Shown here: in pieces, positions 1 to 8,570 of the stretch | Numbering within the stretch: the stretch's first letter is position 1 | Layout: each line of letters starts with the position of its first letter | Assembly (NCBI GenBank): GCA_039916305.1 | Contig: JBDSLR010000010.1 | Location: forward strand, 62,001 to 126,000 | Direction: 5' to 3' | Origin: JACMLD01 sp039916305 | Lineage (GTDB): Bacteria > Bacteroidota > Bacteroidia > Chitinophagales > Chitinophagaceae | Length of the DNA stretch: 64,000 bases | The notes under the pieces: model-generated | Database searches by the model: none | Seen by the model: only the letters and a program-made list of their open reading frames with translations | Told to the model about the DNA's origin: nothing | Program-made: the position numbers and the translations under genes

Positions 1-285
1 AAAAGAAGCAACGCGGGATTACGGGGACTGGGAACAGGCTTTATCTGCGGATTTGCGCTGGGCGGTATTATAGGTTTTGCTTCCGGCGATGATAAGGCAG
101 GGATTGTACGATTTTCAGCGGGCGAAAATGCTCTTGCCGGTGGATTACTGGCCGGCATCTTATCCGCAGGAATAGGCGCTATCATTGGTGCACTGCCGGG
201 AAGAAAGTTCATTATTGGGGGCAAAAAAGAAAATTTTGATCAGCTCCGGTTCAATGTAATGGGGCGGGCTTACCGCAACAACTGA
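1..285 (+). CDS. C-terminal part of a glycine-rich membrane-associated protein (partial)
   Basis: An open frame enters from the left edge and stops with TGA at 283-285, giving 94 visible residues. It contains two small-residue-rich hydrophobic stretches with GxxxG-like spacing (roughly visible residues 8-26 and 48-66), as in glycine-zipper membrane segments, followed by a polar tail rich in Lys, Arg and Asn. The start and N-terminal domain lie outside the window, so the function is unknown. It converges on rlmB, which ends 44 bases downstream on the other strand. The frame is supported by its continuous opening and normal codon choice. Confidence 0.6.
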   Translation, partial: KRSNAGLRGLGTGFICGFALGGIIGFASGDDKAGIVRFSAGENALAGGLLAGILSAGIGAIIGALPGRKFIIGGKKENFDQLRFNVMGRAYRNN

Positions 286-328
286 ACTATTTGGTTTGAA
301 AAAATGCATACAGCGGCCGGCAAATTTA

Positions 329-1063
329 CTATCCCCGCTTACGCATTGCCTCATATAATATCATACCCGCAGCCACTGACACATTCAATGATTCAAAATT
401 ACCCGTCATAGGTATTTTGAATTTTTGATCACAAATCTTCATCAGTGCAGGGTACACGCCGTTGTCTTCGCTACCCATGATGATAACGCTTGGTTGCGCC
501 AGTTCCAATTCGTGCAAATTACTATCTGCCGTCATTTCGCTGGCATATACTTTTATACCATTCATATGCAGTTCATCTACGGCTTTCATTAAGCTGTTAA
601 CCCGGCAGATATGTATTTTATCCAGTGCACCCGCAGATGATTTCATGGCTTCTTCATTCAGTGCACCTACGCCTTTATCAGGAATAATCAGCGCCTGCGC
701 GCCACAGCAAACCGCGGTACGCGCAATGGCGCCAATATTGCGCACGTCCGTTACCCCATCCAGCATTACAAATAAGGGTATTTCTCCCCTGCCCACTACC
801 AGGTCTATTACCTGCTGCAGGTTCATATATTGAACAATAGCCGCGTAAGCTATTACACCCTGGTGATTGGCCCTTGTAAGCCCGTTTAATTTCTCCGGGG
901 GCACCTGCTGTATAGGTATATTGTATTCTTTTGCCAGTTTCCGGATATCACCAATGGATTCACCACTTATGTTTTGCTGGAACAAAATTTTATCAACGGC
1001 CCTGCCCGATTCAATGGCTTCAATCAATGGTTGCCGGCCTATTATAAGTGCGGAGGTTTTCAA
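329..1063 (-). CDS. rlmB: 23S rRNA (guanosine(2251)-2'-O)-methyltransferase RlmB (TrmH/SPOUT family)
   Basis: The 244-residue product has the usual family length. An N-terminal substrate-binding domain (GRQPLIEAI near residue 9) is followed by a SPOUT methyltransferase domain. The three SPOUT motifs are visible: DVRNIGAIARTA near residue 105, IIMGSEDNGV near 193, and SLNVSVAAG near 225, which form the trefoil knot that binds S-adenosylmethionine. The family 2'-O-methylates G2251 in the peptidyl-transferase P loop of 23S rRNA. It is the last gene of a minus-strand series starting with metK; the NUDIX gene ends 36 bases upstream of its start. TrmH-family members are hard to separate by sequence alone, so the exact target nucleotide is inferred. 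Confidence 0.9.
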   Translation of the reverse strand: MKTSALIIGRQPLIEAIESGRAVDKILFQQNISGESIGDIRKLAKEYNIPIQQVPPEKLNGLTRANHQGVIAYAAIVQYMNLQQVIDLVVGRGEIPLFVMLDGVTDVRNIGAIARTAVCCGAQALIIPDKGVGALNEEAMKSSAGALDKIHICRVNSLMKAVDELHMNGIKVYASEMTADSNLHELELAQPSVIIMGSEDNGVYPALMKICDQKFKIPMTGNFESLNVSVAAGMILYEAMRKRG

Positions 1064-1099
1064 TTGTTTTTAATTTTAAGATGCTATCAATCAGCTGAC

Positions 1100-1657
1100 T
1101 TATAACCTGCCCTGCAGCAGCATCAGTTTTACTTTCAGTATGGCGGCTACAGACATGGAATCTGTAATGGTGCCGGCTTCTACCATGGCGTATGCCTCTT
1201 CAAACGGTAGTTTCTTTACCTGCAACTGTTCTGTTTCCTCCGGTTCGGGCGCATGCTGGGTCAGCTGCCGGGCCATGAAAATCTGGCCGTACTCATCACC
1301 GACGGAATTGGACAAATGAAAATCCATCAGCTTTGTCCATTCAATGGCCACCAACCCGGTTTCTTCCAACAGCTCGCGCCGGGCAGATGAAAGAACATCA
1401 ACCTCCATAGGCCCGCCGCCTTCCGGTATTTCCCAGCTGTAAGCATCAAGTACAAACCGGTATTGCCCCACCAGCCATGTATTCATGTCTTCATCCAGCG
1501 GCAATATACCAATAGCCTTATTCTTAAAATGTACTTTACCATAAATGCCTTTGCCACCGGAAGGATTAATGACATCGTATTCCGTAACATTGATCCACTT
1601 ATTATCATAAACCGGCTTTGTTGCCAGCACCTGCCATGGATTGTCTGCTTCATTCAT
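1100..1657 (-). CDS. NUDIX hydrolase, ADP-ribose pyrophosphatase-like
   Basis: This 185-residue protein carries a NUDIX box near residues 78-100 (IPEGGG, then RELLEETG), the helix that binds the catalytic divalent metals. The IPEGGG beginning and the overall length resemble the ADP-ribose/sugar-nucleotide pyrophosphatase branch rather than MutT. These enzymes hydrolyse ADP-ribose to AMP and ribose-5-phosphate. The spacing between the box glycine and RE is slightly longer than the strict consensus, which is common in this branch. A strong terminator lies immediately upstream, so the gene probably has its own weak promoter or is reached by read-through from metK. The substrate is inferred. Confidence 0.8.
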   Translation of the reverse strand: MNEADNPWQVLATKPVYDNKWINVTEYDVINPSGGKGIYGKVHFKNKAIGILPLDEDMNTWLVGQYRFVLDAYSWEIPEGGGPMEVDVLSSARRELLEETGLVAIEWTKLMDFHLSNSVGDEYGQIFMARQLTQHAPEPEETEQLQVKKLPFEEAYAMVEAGTITDSMSVAAILKVKLMLLQGRL

Positions 1658-1669
1658 CCTTCGAAAATA

Positions 1670-1700
1670 AAAAAACCTCCCTGATACGGGAGGTTTTTTT
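1670..1700. terminator. Bidirectional intrinsic terminator downstream of metK
   Basis: A 6-bp GC stem (CCTCCC/GGGAGG) with a 6-base loop is flanked by an A-run on one side and a T-run on the other, so the stem extends into A-T pairs and reads as a terminator on both strands. It sits between the metK stop (1795) and the NUDIX start (1657) and would end metK transcription. Confidence 0.85.
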
Positions 1701-1794
1701 ATTTTATTTTAGTGCATAGCTAAAAACATTGTTTTGTTTCACCATTAAATCATGACCACACGGGCAAATAAACCGTTTTTAGGAATGTCTTTAT

Positions 1795-3048
1795 TTATTT
1801 TAAGCCGAATGCTTTTTTCACCTTCGTTACATAATCCAGTTTCTCCCAGGTAAACAGTTCAACTTTCTTTTTTATTTCTTTTCCATCGGGGGATTTGAAG
1901 GTTTTTTCCACTATTTCCGACTTGCGGCCCATATGGCCATAAGCAGCAGTTTCGCTATAGATAGGGTTGCGCAATTTCAAACGCTGCTCAATAAAGTAAG
2001 GACGCATGTCAAATATACTTTCTATCACTTTACTGATTTCGCCGTCTGTCATGCTTACCTTGGCAGTGCCATACGTATTTACATTGATAGATGTAGGCTG
2101 CGCTACACCAATGGCATATGATACCTGTACAAGTACTTCGTCGGCCAGGCCTGCAGCCACTACATTTTTGGCTATATGACGTGTTGCATAAGCCGCAGAG
2201 CGGTCAACCTTGCTGGGATCTTTACCACTGAAAGCACCGCCACCATGTGCCCCTTTACCACCGTAGGTATCCACAATGATCTTACGGCCTGTTAAACCTG
2301 TATCACCGTGCGGACCCCCAATTACAAATTTGCCGGTTGGGTTAATATGGTATTTAATCTTATCGTTGAAAAGTTTGCCGTATTTCCGGTATTTTGCTCT
2401 TACGCGGGGGATAAGAATGTTTACGATGTCATCCTGTATTTTTTTCAGCATCTTGGGCTCTGTATCAAAATCATCGTGCTGTGTAGATACCACAATAGCG
2501 TCTATTCGTACGGGTTGGTTATTGTCATCGTACTCAAGTGTAACCTGGCTTTTTGCATCGGGGCGCAGGTATTTTATTTGTTTGTTCTCGCGGCGGAGGG
2601 CGGCCAGTTCAATCAATATTTTATGGGCCAGGTCAAGTGCCAGCGGCATATAATCATCTGTTTCATTAGATGCATAACCAAACATCATTCCCTGGTCGCC
2701 AGCACCTTGCTCTTCTTTTTTCTTTTTGTCTACACCCTGGTTGATATCTGCAGACTGTTCATGTATAGCAGAAAGGATACCGCATGAATTGGCTTCAAAC
2801 ATGTATTCGCTTTTGGTATATCCGATTTTGCGGATTACACCGCGGGCTATTTCCTGTACATCCAGATAAGCTTTTGATTTTACTTCACCTGCTAGTACTA
2901 CCTGGCCGGTAGTTACCAATGTTTCACAGGCCACTTTCGACTGGGGGTCAAATGCCAGAAAGTTATCAATAAGGGCATCAGATATCTGGTCAGCAACTTT
3001 ATCAGGATGACCTTCAGAAACACTTTCCGACGTAAACAAATAAGGCAT
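1795..3048 (-). CDS. metK: S-adenosylmethionine synthase MetK
   Basis: The 417-residue product matches the Bacteroidota form of methionine adenosyltransferase, which makes S-adenosylmethionine from methionine and ATP in the cytoplasm. Visible signatures are SEGHPDK near residue 8 (ATP and metal binding), GAGDQGMMFGYA near 116, and the glycine-rich GGGAFSGKDPSKVDRSAAYA near 269-288. A Lys/Glu-rich insertion after DINQGVD is normal for this phylum. The gene is monocistronic in appearance: a TAnnTTTG promoter element lies 100 bases upstream and a terminator 95 bases downstream. No SAM riboswitch was recognised in the leader. Confidence 0.97.
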   Translation of the reverse strand: MPYLFTSESVSEGHPDKVADQISDALIDNFLAFDPQSKVACETLVTTGQVVLAGEVKSKAYLDVQEIARGVIRKIGYTKSEYMFEANSCGILSAIHEQSADINQGVDKKKKEEQGAGDQGMMFGYASNETDDYMPLALDLAHKILIELAALRRENKQIKYLRPDAKSQVTLEYDDNNQPVRIDAIVVSTQHDDFDTEPKMLKKIQDDIVNILIPRVRAKYRKYGKLFNDKIKYHINPTGKFVIGGPHGDTGLTGRKIIVDTYGGKGAHGGGAFSGKDPSKVDRSAAYATRHIAKNVVAAGLADEVLVQVSYAIGVAQPTSINVNTYGTAKVSMTDGEISKVIESIFDMRPYFIEQRLKLRNPIYSETAAYGHMGRKSEIVEKTFKSPDGKEIKKKVELFTWEKLDYVTKVKKAFGLK

Positions 3049-3147
3049 AGAGAAGAATTGTTTTAATGAGTAAATGAATGCGGTTAACGGTCAGAAACAG
3101 ATGATGCCGCATGCCTGGTGGCAGCAGATCATTTTTTTCAGATGGCG

Positions 3148-3155
3148 CAAAGATA
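3148..3155 (-). promoter_or_regulatory. Bacteroidota -7 promoter element upstream of metK
   Basis: Read on the minus strand this is TATCTTTG, a perfect match to the Bacteroidota TAnnTTTG -7 element. It would give a leader of about 95 bases before the metK ATG. No clear TTG -33 element is seen at the expected distance, so the call rests on the -7 match and position. Confidence 0.5.
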
Positions 3156-3165
3156 ATTGCCGGTT

Positions 3166-4599
3166 TTATATTTTGGAATAAATAATTCTAACCCGCATCT
3201 TCTTTTTGGGGTCAGGATATCCTCCACCTCTTACGGCAACCCTTCCGTAAGCGATTTTACTGCTGATACTCAACGGAAACTGGATATATCCGTAGGTGAG
3301 ATCTTTATAATAGGGCGCTAGGAAATAAGGCGAATGCAGCCTTAATGTGTATACAGGTTCTCCCCGGGTTAAAATGCCTTGTACGTAACGGGTCAGGCTA
3401 AACCGGTAAGTGTCATCGCTTCTGATTACCCCGCCAAACTCCAGCACATTGTAAAAACTCTGTTCTGTCCGGAAATCATAATTTGGAATAGTGATAATCC
3501 GGTTGCTATTGGCCGAATCTACAGCATCAAGTAATAAAATCGGTGGCGGTACAAGGTATTCATTCTGCGCAGTAACGGTTGCATCCCGCTCAGCAATCAG
3601 CTCTGCACGGTGTATCACCCTGTTACTGAGGCCTTTTAATCCCGGAATTTTGATACTGGCATAGGACCCGGGGGCCGACTGAATGTACAGGGAAGGGTCA
3701 TTGGGATCTGAATTAGCCATATTGGCGGCATACACGCCTGCCGGTGTACGTTTTACCAGGTTGGCATGCATATAAGGTGCAAAAGTGAAAATAGTACGTT
3801 GGATGCTATCTGTAACACCACCCCTTTTCCCTTTATAATAAACAATTAGTTGAGAATTGGCATCCGTAAGATTGAAATAAGCGAGGGTTTGTCCCACCGC
3901 TCCGGATTTAATGGCTAGCCCCTTGAATTTGGTCCTGAAGGTAGAATCGGTGTTATACCCGGAACCCGCTGTAGTGTCAAATGAAGCCAGTTTTTGGCCA
4001 ACGCTGTTGCTTAATTTCACCCGCATTACATTGATCAGCCTGGTAGTATCTTTATTCCAGATAACTGTAATGCTATCGTTAAGGGCAGTGAGGTTTACAC
4101 TGGTGTTCGCCAGCTGCGGGCCGGTTAAAGGAAAATCAGGTGAACTGATGCGGTAGCCAGCAACGGAGTCTTTAAAGTTTGCCGCAGGATCAATTTCAGC
4201 TACTACTACATTCAAAGGGCTCATAGTATCTCCATAAGCAGCTTTATAACTAAGCATCAGCACTACAGAATCAATAGTTTTTACACTGTCTTTACTGCCA
4301 AACGGATGCGTAGTAGCATAGGAAGGAGAAACAATTTCGCTGTAAATATCTGCTCTGGTGGCACCAAAACTTATATCATTAATAACACCCAGCGCATGGT
4401 CCTCATTGTAAGTTATTGACGAAGTATCCGGCAGGTAGTCGTTATTGGCAATAACATCCAGCGTAGTATCAAATGTGTTTACATTGTCTACTACAGGTAT
4501 CAGATCGCTGCCCAATGCGGTAGTATCTATTTTAGCGCAGGAAAATTCAATAAAAACAAAAAAAAACAACGAAAGAAAACAGTAATACAGTTGCTTCAC
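3166..4599 (-). CDS. DUF4270 family lipoprotein
   Basis: This 477-residue protein starts with a hydrophobic signal peptide ending in FSC, with the lipidated cysteine at residue 21, followed by the SDLIP region characteristic of DUF4270 proteins. The mature part is rich in beta-strand patterns and small polar residues, as expected for a surface or periplasmic lipoprotein. In Bacteroidota this family is commonly found near the short glycogen-synthase-like gene and panC, as here; its biochemical role is not established. It starts 35 bases after the stop of the upstream gene, so the two are probably cotranscribed. Confidence 0.85.
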   Translation of the reverse strand: MKQLYYCFLSLFFFVFIEFSCAKIDTTALGSDLIPVVDNVNTFDTTLDVIANNDYLPDTSSITYNEDHALGVINDISFGATRADIYSEIVSPSYATTHPFGSKDSVKTIDSVVLMLSYKAAYGDTMSPLNVVVAEIDPAANFKDSVAGYRISSPDFPLTGPQLANTSVNLTALNDSITVIWNKDTTRLINVMRVKLSNSVGQKLASFDTTAGSGYNTDSTFRTKFKGLAIKSGAVGQTLAYFNLTDANSQLIVYYKGKRGGVTDSIQRTIFTFAPYMHANLVKRTPAGVYAANMANSDPNDPSLYIQSAPGSYASIKIPGLKGLSNRVIHRAELIAERDATVTAQNEYLVPPPILLLDAVDSANSNRIITIPNYDFRTEQSFYNVLEFGGVIRSDDTYRFSLTRYVQGILTRGEPVYTLRLHSPYFLAPYYKDLTYGYIQFPLSISSKIAYGRVAVRGGGYPDPKKKMRVRIIYSKI

Positions 4600-4634
4600 A
4601 AGCTACAAAAATTAGAGGGTGTAACGAATACTAA

Positions 4635-5450
4635 CTACTTGGCAAGGTCGGTATAGAGTTGCAAATAGTCTGTTAAATCACTTTCTGCGTTATATGCCAG
4701 CACTTTTTTACCCTTCACTTTACCAAATTCATCCACCAGTTTCTTTTCAATTTTTTCGGCTCCAAAAGTAATTGCATCTGCATATGCAGCACCACCCCGG
4801 AACATAGCTGTATTAGTTGCATCTTTGAATACTTCCAGGTCTTTGTCTTTTAAAAGAGCCGGATTAATATTGGCCACTTTAGTTAAATCACTGCCCAACT
4901 TTTCTTTAAATGTATTCTGCCCAATAGAAAAAACAACTTTGCTGTGAGAAAACACGGGTTCTTTCTTGTAAACTGTTTTAAGATAGAGCGGGATTAAACC
5001 GGTCATCCAGCCGCTGCAATGAATGATGTCCGGGGGCCATCCAAATTTTTTGACTGTCTCCAGGGCACCTTTACAAAAGAAAACAGCCCTTAATCCGTTA
5101 TCATCAAACCATTTTTCTTTCTCGTCATGAAAAATGAACTTACGTTTAAAAAGATCTTCATTGTCTAAAAAATACACCTGCAGGCGGGCATTGGGTAAGG
5201 ACGCCACTTTAATCTGCAATGGGTAGTCATCATTATCCACAGAAACATTGATACCTGAAAGACGCACCACTTCATGCAAACGGTGCCTGCGCTCATTAAT
5301 AACACCAAAACGGGGCATAATGCACCTGATCTCAAAACCAGTGTCATTCGATTTAATGGCCAGCTTATTAACGATTTCGGAAAACTCTGTCATTTCCAGG
5401 TAGGGAGACATTTCGCTGGCTATGAATAAAATTCTTTTCTTTGTTGACAT
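4635..5450 (-). CDS. Short glycogen/starch synthase-like protein (GT5 N-terminal domain only)
   Basis: The 271 residues align only with the N-terminal half of GT5 glycogen synthases (IASEMSPYLE near residue 10, PDIIHCSGWMTGLIPLYLK near 140). The C-terminal Rossmann domain that carries most ADP-glucose contacts is missing; full-length GlgA is roughly 470-500 residues. The KTGGL sugar-nucleotide motif expected just after the first strand is replaced by LEMTEF. Short proteins of this kind lie next to panC throughout Bacteroidota and are annotated as glycogen/starch synthases. Catalysis by this protein alone is doubtful from the sequence. It is divergent from panC with a promoter element between them. 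Confidence 0.75.
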   Translation of the reverse strand: MSTKKRILFIASEMSPYLEMTEFSEIVNKLAIKSNDTGFEIRCIMPRFGVINERRHRLHEVVRLSGINVSVDNDDYPLQIKVASLPNARLQVYFLDNEDLFKRKFIFHDEKEKWFDDNGLRAVFFCKGALETVKKFGWPPDIIHCSGWMTGLIPLYLKTVYKKEPVFSHSKVVFSIGQNTFKEKLGSDLTKVANINPALLKDKDLEVFKDATNTAMFRGGAAYADAITFGAEKIEKKLVDEFGKVKGKKVLAYNAESDLTDYLQLYTDLAK

Positions 5451-5494
5451 TCGTGGCTTAAATTAATGAGCAAAGAGTTTAAAAAAATGGTGGG

Positions 5495-5502
5495 CAAAGG
5501 TA
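5495..5502 (-). promoter_or_regulatory. Bacteroidota -7 promoter element for the glycogen-synthase-like gene
   Basis: On the minus strand this reads TACCTTTG, matching TAnnTTTG, 45 bases before the start codon at 5450 in the divergent spacer to panC. A near-match (CTG in place of TTG) lies at the -33 distance. Confidence 0.45.
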
Positions 5503-5551
5503 AGACTTTTAAACCGATAAATCAGTATCAGGCCATTTCATTCTAAATACC

Positions 5552-6409
5552 ATGATTCTATTCAAAAAAGCGGAGCACCTGCAGAATTACCTGCAAAATG
5601 AGCGAAAACAGGGAAATTCAATTGGTTTTGTCCCAACCATGGGCGCCCTGCATACAGGCCATCTTTCCCTTGTTGATGCCTCAAAGCTGCAAAACGAGCT
5701 AACTATTGCAAGTATTTTTGTGAACCCTGCGCAGTTTAATGACAAAAAAGATTTTGAAAAATACCCTGTTACCATAGAGAAGGACATGGCATTACTGGCA
5801 GGAGCAGGCTGCGATGCTGTCTTCTGGCCCCCGGTAACTGAAATTTATCCGCAGGGATATGCTGACTCCGGGCATTATCAACTGGGCCAACTGGAAGAAC
5901 TATTGGAAGGCAAATACCGGCCCGGCCATTTCCAGGGCGTTTGTAAGGTAATGAACCGGCTACTGGATATCGTGCAGCCAGACCACCTGTACATGGGGCA
6001 AAAGGACTACCAGCAATGCATGGTGGTGAACCGGCTTTTGGATATTATGCAGTCGGGTGCCGCGCTGCACACTTGCCCTACCCTGCGTGAACCGGACGGA
6101 CTGGCCATGAGCAGCCGCAATGTACGGTTGAACGAAGCAGAAAGAAAAAATGCCACAGCTATAAACGCAGCCTTGCAATACATCAAAGCAACGATTGAAC
6201 CAGGCAGCATTACAGGTGTTATTGAAAAAAGCAAAACCGTACTCGCCGAAAAAAATTTCCGGATTGATTATGTGGCCGTAGCAGATGCACAAACGCTGGA
6301 ACCCGTAACCCGATGGGATGGCAAACAGCAAATAGTAGCGCTGATAGCGGCTTTCCAAAATGAAGTAAGGCTGATTGATAACATGTTACTGAACCAGGGA
6401 AAAAGATAG
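5552..6409 (+). CDS. panC: Pantoate--beta-alanine ligase PanC
   Basis: This 285-residue enzyme condenses pantoate and beta-alanine with ATP to give pantothenate, the coenzyme A precursor. Signatures are PTMGALHTGHLSL near residue 29 (HxGH nucleotidyl-transferase motif), the QFNDKKDFEKYP loop, GQKDYQQ near 150 and MSSRNVRL near 188, the KMSKS-like loop. The length is normal. panD, which supplies beta-alanine, follows 157 bases downstream on the same strand, and coaD for a later coenzyme A step is at 28035. Confidence 0.97.
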   Translation: MILFKKAEHLQNYLQNERKQGNSIGFVPTMGALHTGHLSLVDASKLQNELTIASIFVNPAQFNDKKDFEKYPVTIEKDMALLAGAGCDAVFWPPVTEIYPQGYADSGHYQLGQLEELLEGKYRPGHFQGVCKVMNRLLDIVQPDHLYMGQKDYQQCMVVNRLLDIMQSGAALHTCPTLREPDGLAMSSRNVRLNEAERKNATAINAALQYIKATIEPGSITGVIEKSKTVLAEKNFRIDYVAVADAQTLEPVTRWDGKQQIVALIAAFQNEVRLIDNMLLNQGKR

Positions 6410-6565
6410 AAACGGGAAAGAATCTTATATACTATTGATCAGAAAAAAATGGAGCAGCACCCTTAAATGTTTAAAAAAATTTCCCTGATTGTCTCAGCTG
6501 TTTTTTCCCGTAGGTTTTTTCTTGCGTAGCTTGCAGCCATTAAAAGAATAAATTTTACTTTTCGC

Positions 6566-6910
6566 ATGGATATTGAAGTTCTGAAATCTAAAATACACCG
6601 GGCGGCTATTACTGAAGCCAATCTGAATTATGTGGGCAGTCTTACAGTTGATGAAGATTTGCTGGATGCCGCCAATCTTATAGAAAATGAAAAAGTGCAG
6701 GTAGTAAACGTAAACAATGGCAGCCGTATAGAAACGTATATTATAAAAGGTAAAAGAGGATCCGGTGTATGCTGTTTAAACGGACCGGCAGCACGACAGG
6801 GTGCTGTGGGCGATATTGTGATTGTAATTTCATATGCACGCATGGATTTTGAAACGGCTAAAAAATTTACTCCATGGATTGTATTTCCAAAAGAGGGTAA
6901 CCGGCTCTGA
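6566..6910 (+). CDS. panD: Aspartate 1-decarboxylase PanD (proenzyme)
   Basis: The 114-residue proenzyme decarboxylates aspartate to beta-alanine, the substrate of the neighbouring PanC. The self-cleavage site is intact: YVGS places Gly24-Ser25 exactly where the pyruvoyl group forms in the family. The active-site NGSR and the C-terminal half containing NGPAARQG are also present. The 157-base gap to panC shows no terminator, so joint or separate transcription are both possible. Confidence 0.96.
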   Translation: MDIEVLKSKIHRAAITEANLNYVGSLTVDEDLLDAANLIENEKVQVVNVNNGSRIETYIIKGKRGSGVCCLNGPAARQGAVGDIVIVISYARMDFETAKKFTPWIVFPKEGNRL

Positions 6911-6982
6911 TAAAGGGTATGCCAGGATAAAAGATTAAGAAACCGGCACTATAGATAATTGAAATTTTGAACTGATTACACT

Positions 6983-8002
6983 ATGAATAAAAAAATAATC
7001 AGTGTTTTACAATACGTTCTGTTTTTTGGCCTGGCAGCTTTTTTAGTTTGGTGGAGCCTTGGCAAAATTGAACATACCGACTGGCTGGATATAAAAGGCG
7101 CATGGCTGCGGGCCGACTTCTGGCTGCTGATACCTGTGGTGCTGATATTGCTGGGCGCCCATTTAAGCCGGGCCATCCGCTGGAAGATACTGATGCAGCC
7201 AATGGGGTATAATCCTTCATTGCTCAATGTATATTGTGCCGTACTGGTCAGCTATATTGTAAACCAGTTTGTGCCACGCCTGGGTGAGGTAGTAAAATGC
7301 TCTATCCTTACCCGTTATGAAAAGGTGCCAACAGATAAACTGGTGGGAACCGTTGTTGCAGAGCGGGCTTTTGACCTGCTCTGCCTGGCGATAATTTTTA
7401 CCATTACATTTTTCTCGCAGGTAGATGTGATTGGCGGTTTTGCCTCCGGAATGCTTAACAAAATTTTCAGCAGCGGCGATAACAGCACAGGCGTCCGCAT
7501 TCTTAACTGGCTGCTGATCATTGCCGCTGTAGTTGTTTTTTTTCTGATTATCCGCTGGCTGCTTGAAAGGTTTGCCCATATCAGGCTGATACAAAAAATA
7601 AAGGGAATTTTTAAAAACATTGTACACGGGCTTACCAGTATCCGTTATTTAAAAAACAAAAGCTGGTTTATTTTTCATACCGTGCTGATATGGATATTGT
7701 ACCTTGCTGCTATACGTGTAGGCATGGCCGCTATGAACGAAACCAACATATATGGTATTAAGGAATCGCTGTCGGTTTTATGCATGGGCAGCGTTGGCAT
7801 GATTGCCACACCGGGTGGCGCAGGTGCCTATCCCCTGCTGGTACAGGAAACCATGATGCTGTACGGCCTCACGGAGAACATGGGCAGGGCATTTGGCTGG
7901 CTGCTGTGGTTGGTGCAATTTTTTATGGTGATCTTTTTTGGCGCACTGTGTTTAGTTCTGCTCCCGTTAATTAACAGAAAAAACAGCAATGAAAAATCCT
8001 GA
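6983..8002 (+). CDS. Lysylphosphatidylglycerol synthase TM-region family membrane protein (UPF0104)
   Basis: The 339-residue integral membrane protein has about seven or eight hydrophobic helices, starting at residues 8-28. The conserved family segments are visible: GAHLSRAIRW near residue 52, FVPRLGEVVKCSILTRYE near 95, and a late MIATPGGAGAYP near 272. It corresponds to the flippase-like half of MprF without the cytoplasmic aminoacyl-transferase domain; such stand-alone proteins are often hypothesised to handle lipids or polyprenyl-linked substrates. It overlaps rfaE2 by 14 bases, so the two are translationally linked, which suggests (inference) a role near cell-envelope glycan or lipid metabolism. 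Confidence 0.85.
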   Translation: MNKKIISVLQYVLFFGLAAFLVWWSLGKIEHTDWLDIKGAWLRADFWLLIPVVLILLGAHLSRAIRWKILMQPMGYNPSLLNVYCAVLVSYIVNQFVPRLGEVVKCSILTRYEKVPTDKLVGTVVAERAFDLLCLAIIFTITFFSQVDVIGGFASGMLNKIFSSGDNSTGVRILNWLLIIAAVVVFFLIIRWLLERFAHIRLIQKIKGIFKNIVHGLTSIRYLKNKSWFIFHTVLIWILYLAAIRVGMAAMNETNIYGIKESLSVLCMGSVGMIATPGGAGAYPLLVQETMMLYGLTENMGRAFGWLLWLVQFFMVIFFGALCLVLLPLINRKNSNEKS

Positions 8003-8480
8003 TATCATTCAAAAAAAAATATTCACGCTGGATAAACTGCTGAAAGAAGCAGGCCGCTGGAAATTTCTGCAAAAAAAAATTGCATTTACCAATGGCTGCT
8101 TTGATATTTTGCACGAAGGCCATATTTTCTCTTTAAGCCAGGCGGCAAAAGAAGGCGATTTTTTAATTGTGGGCATTAACGCAGATGCCAGCACCAAGCG
8201 GTTAAAAGGACCCTCGCGGCCGGTTAATAATGAACACAGCCGCTCTTTGTTAATTGCTGCTTTACTGATGGTAGATGCAGTGGTTATTTTTGAAGAAGAC
8301 ACCCCGTTTGAACTCATTACCGCTATCATGCCCGATACCATTGTAAAAGGCGGCGATTACACCATCGACCAGGTTGTGGGCGCCAGAGAAGTGATAGCAA
8401 ATGGCGGACGGGTAGTTATCAACCCCATTGTACAGGGATTCTCAACAACTGGTATCATAGAGAAGATCCATAAATTGTAA
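7989..8480 (+). CDS. rfaE2: D-glycero-beta-D-manno-heptose 1-phosphate adenylyltransferase
   Basis: This 163-residue protein is the stand-alone nucleotidyltransferase half of HldE, which makes ADP-heptose for lipopolysaccharide core synthesis. It shows the cytidylyltransferase-like signature FTNGCFDILHEGHI near residue 29 (HxGH), followed by VGINADASTKRLKGPSRPV and, late, VKGGDYTID. The kinase half of HldE is not in the window. The start overlaps the end of the upstream membrane-protein gene by 14 bases. Confidence 0.9.
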   Translation: MKNPDIIQKKIFTLDKLLKEAGRWKFLQKKIAFTNGCFDILHEGHIFSLSQAAKEGDFLIVGINADASTKRLKGPSRPVNNEHSRSLLIAALLMVDAVVIFEEDTPFELITAIMPDTIVKGGDYTIDQVVGAREVIANGGRVVINPIVQGFSTTGIIEKIHKL

Positions 8481-8570
8481 GTGGTGAATGGATAATATTG
8501 AGACATGAATGCCGCCTGCTTTACACAGACCACCACTAAAGACTACCGACTAAAGAATACTGACTAATCA

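Noticed and set aside
3049..3147. Possible SAM riboswitch in the metK leader
   Set aside because: The leader has a weak GC hairpin but none of the conserved SAM riboswitch segments I know.
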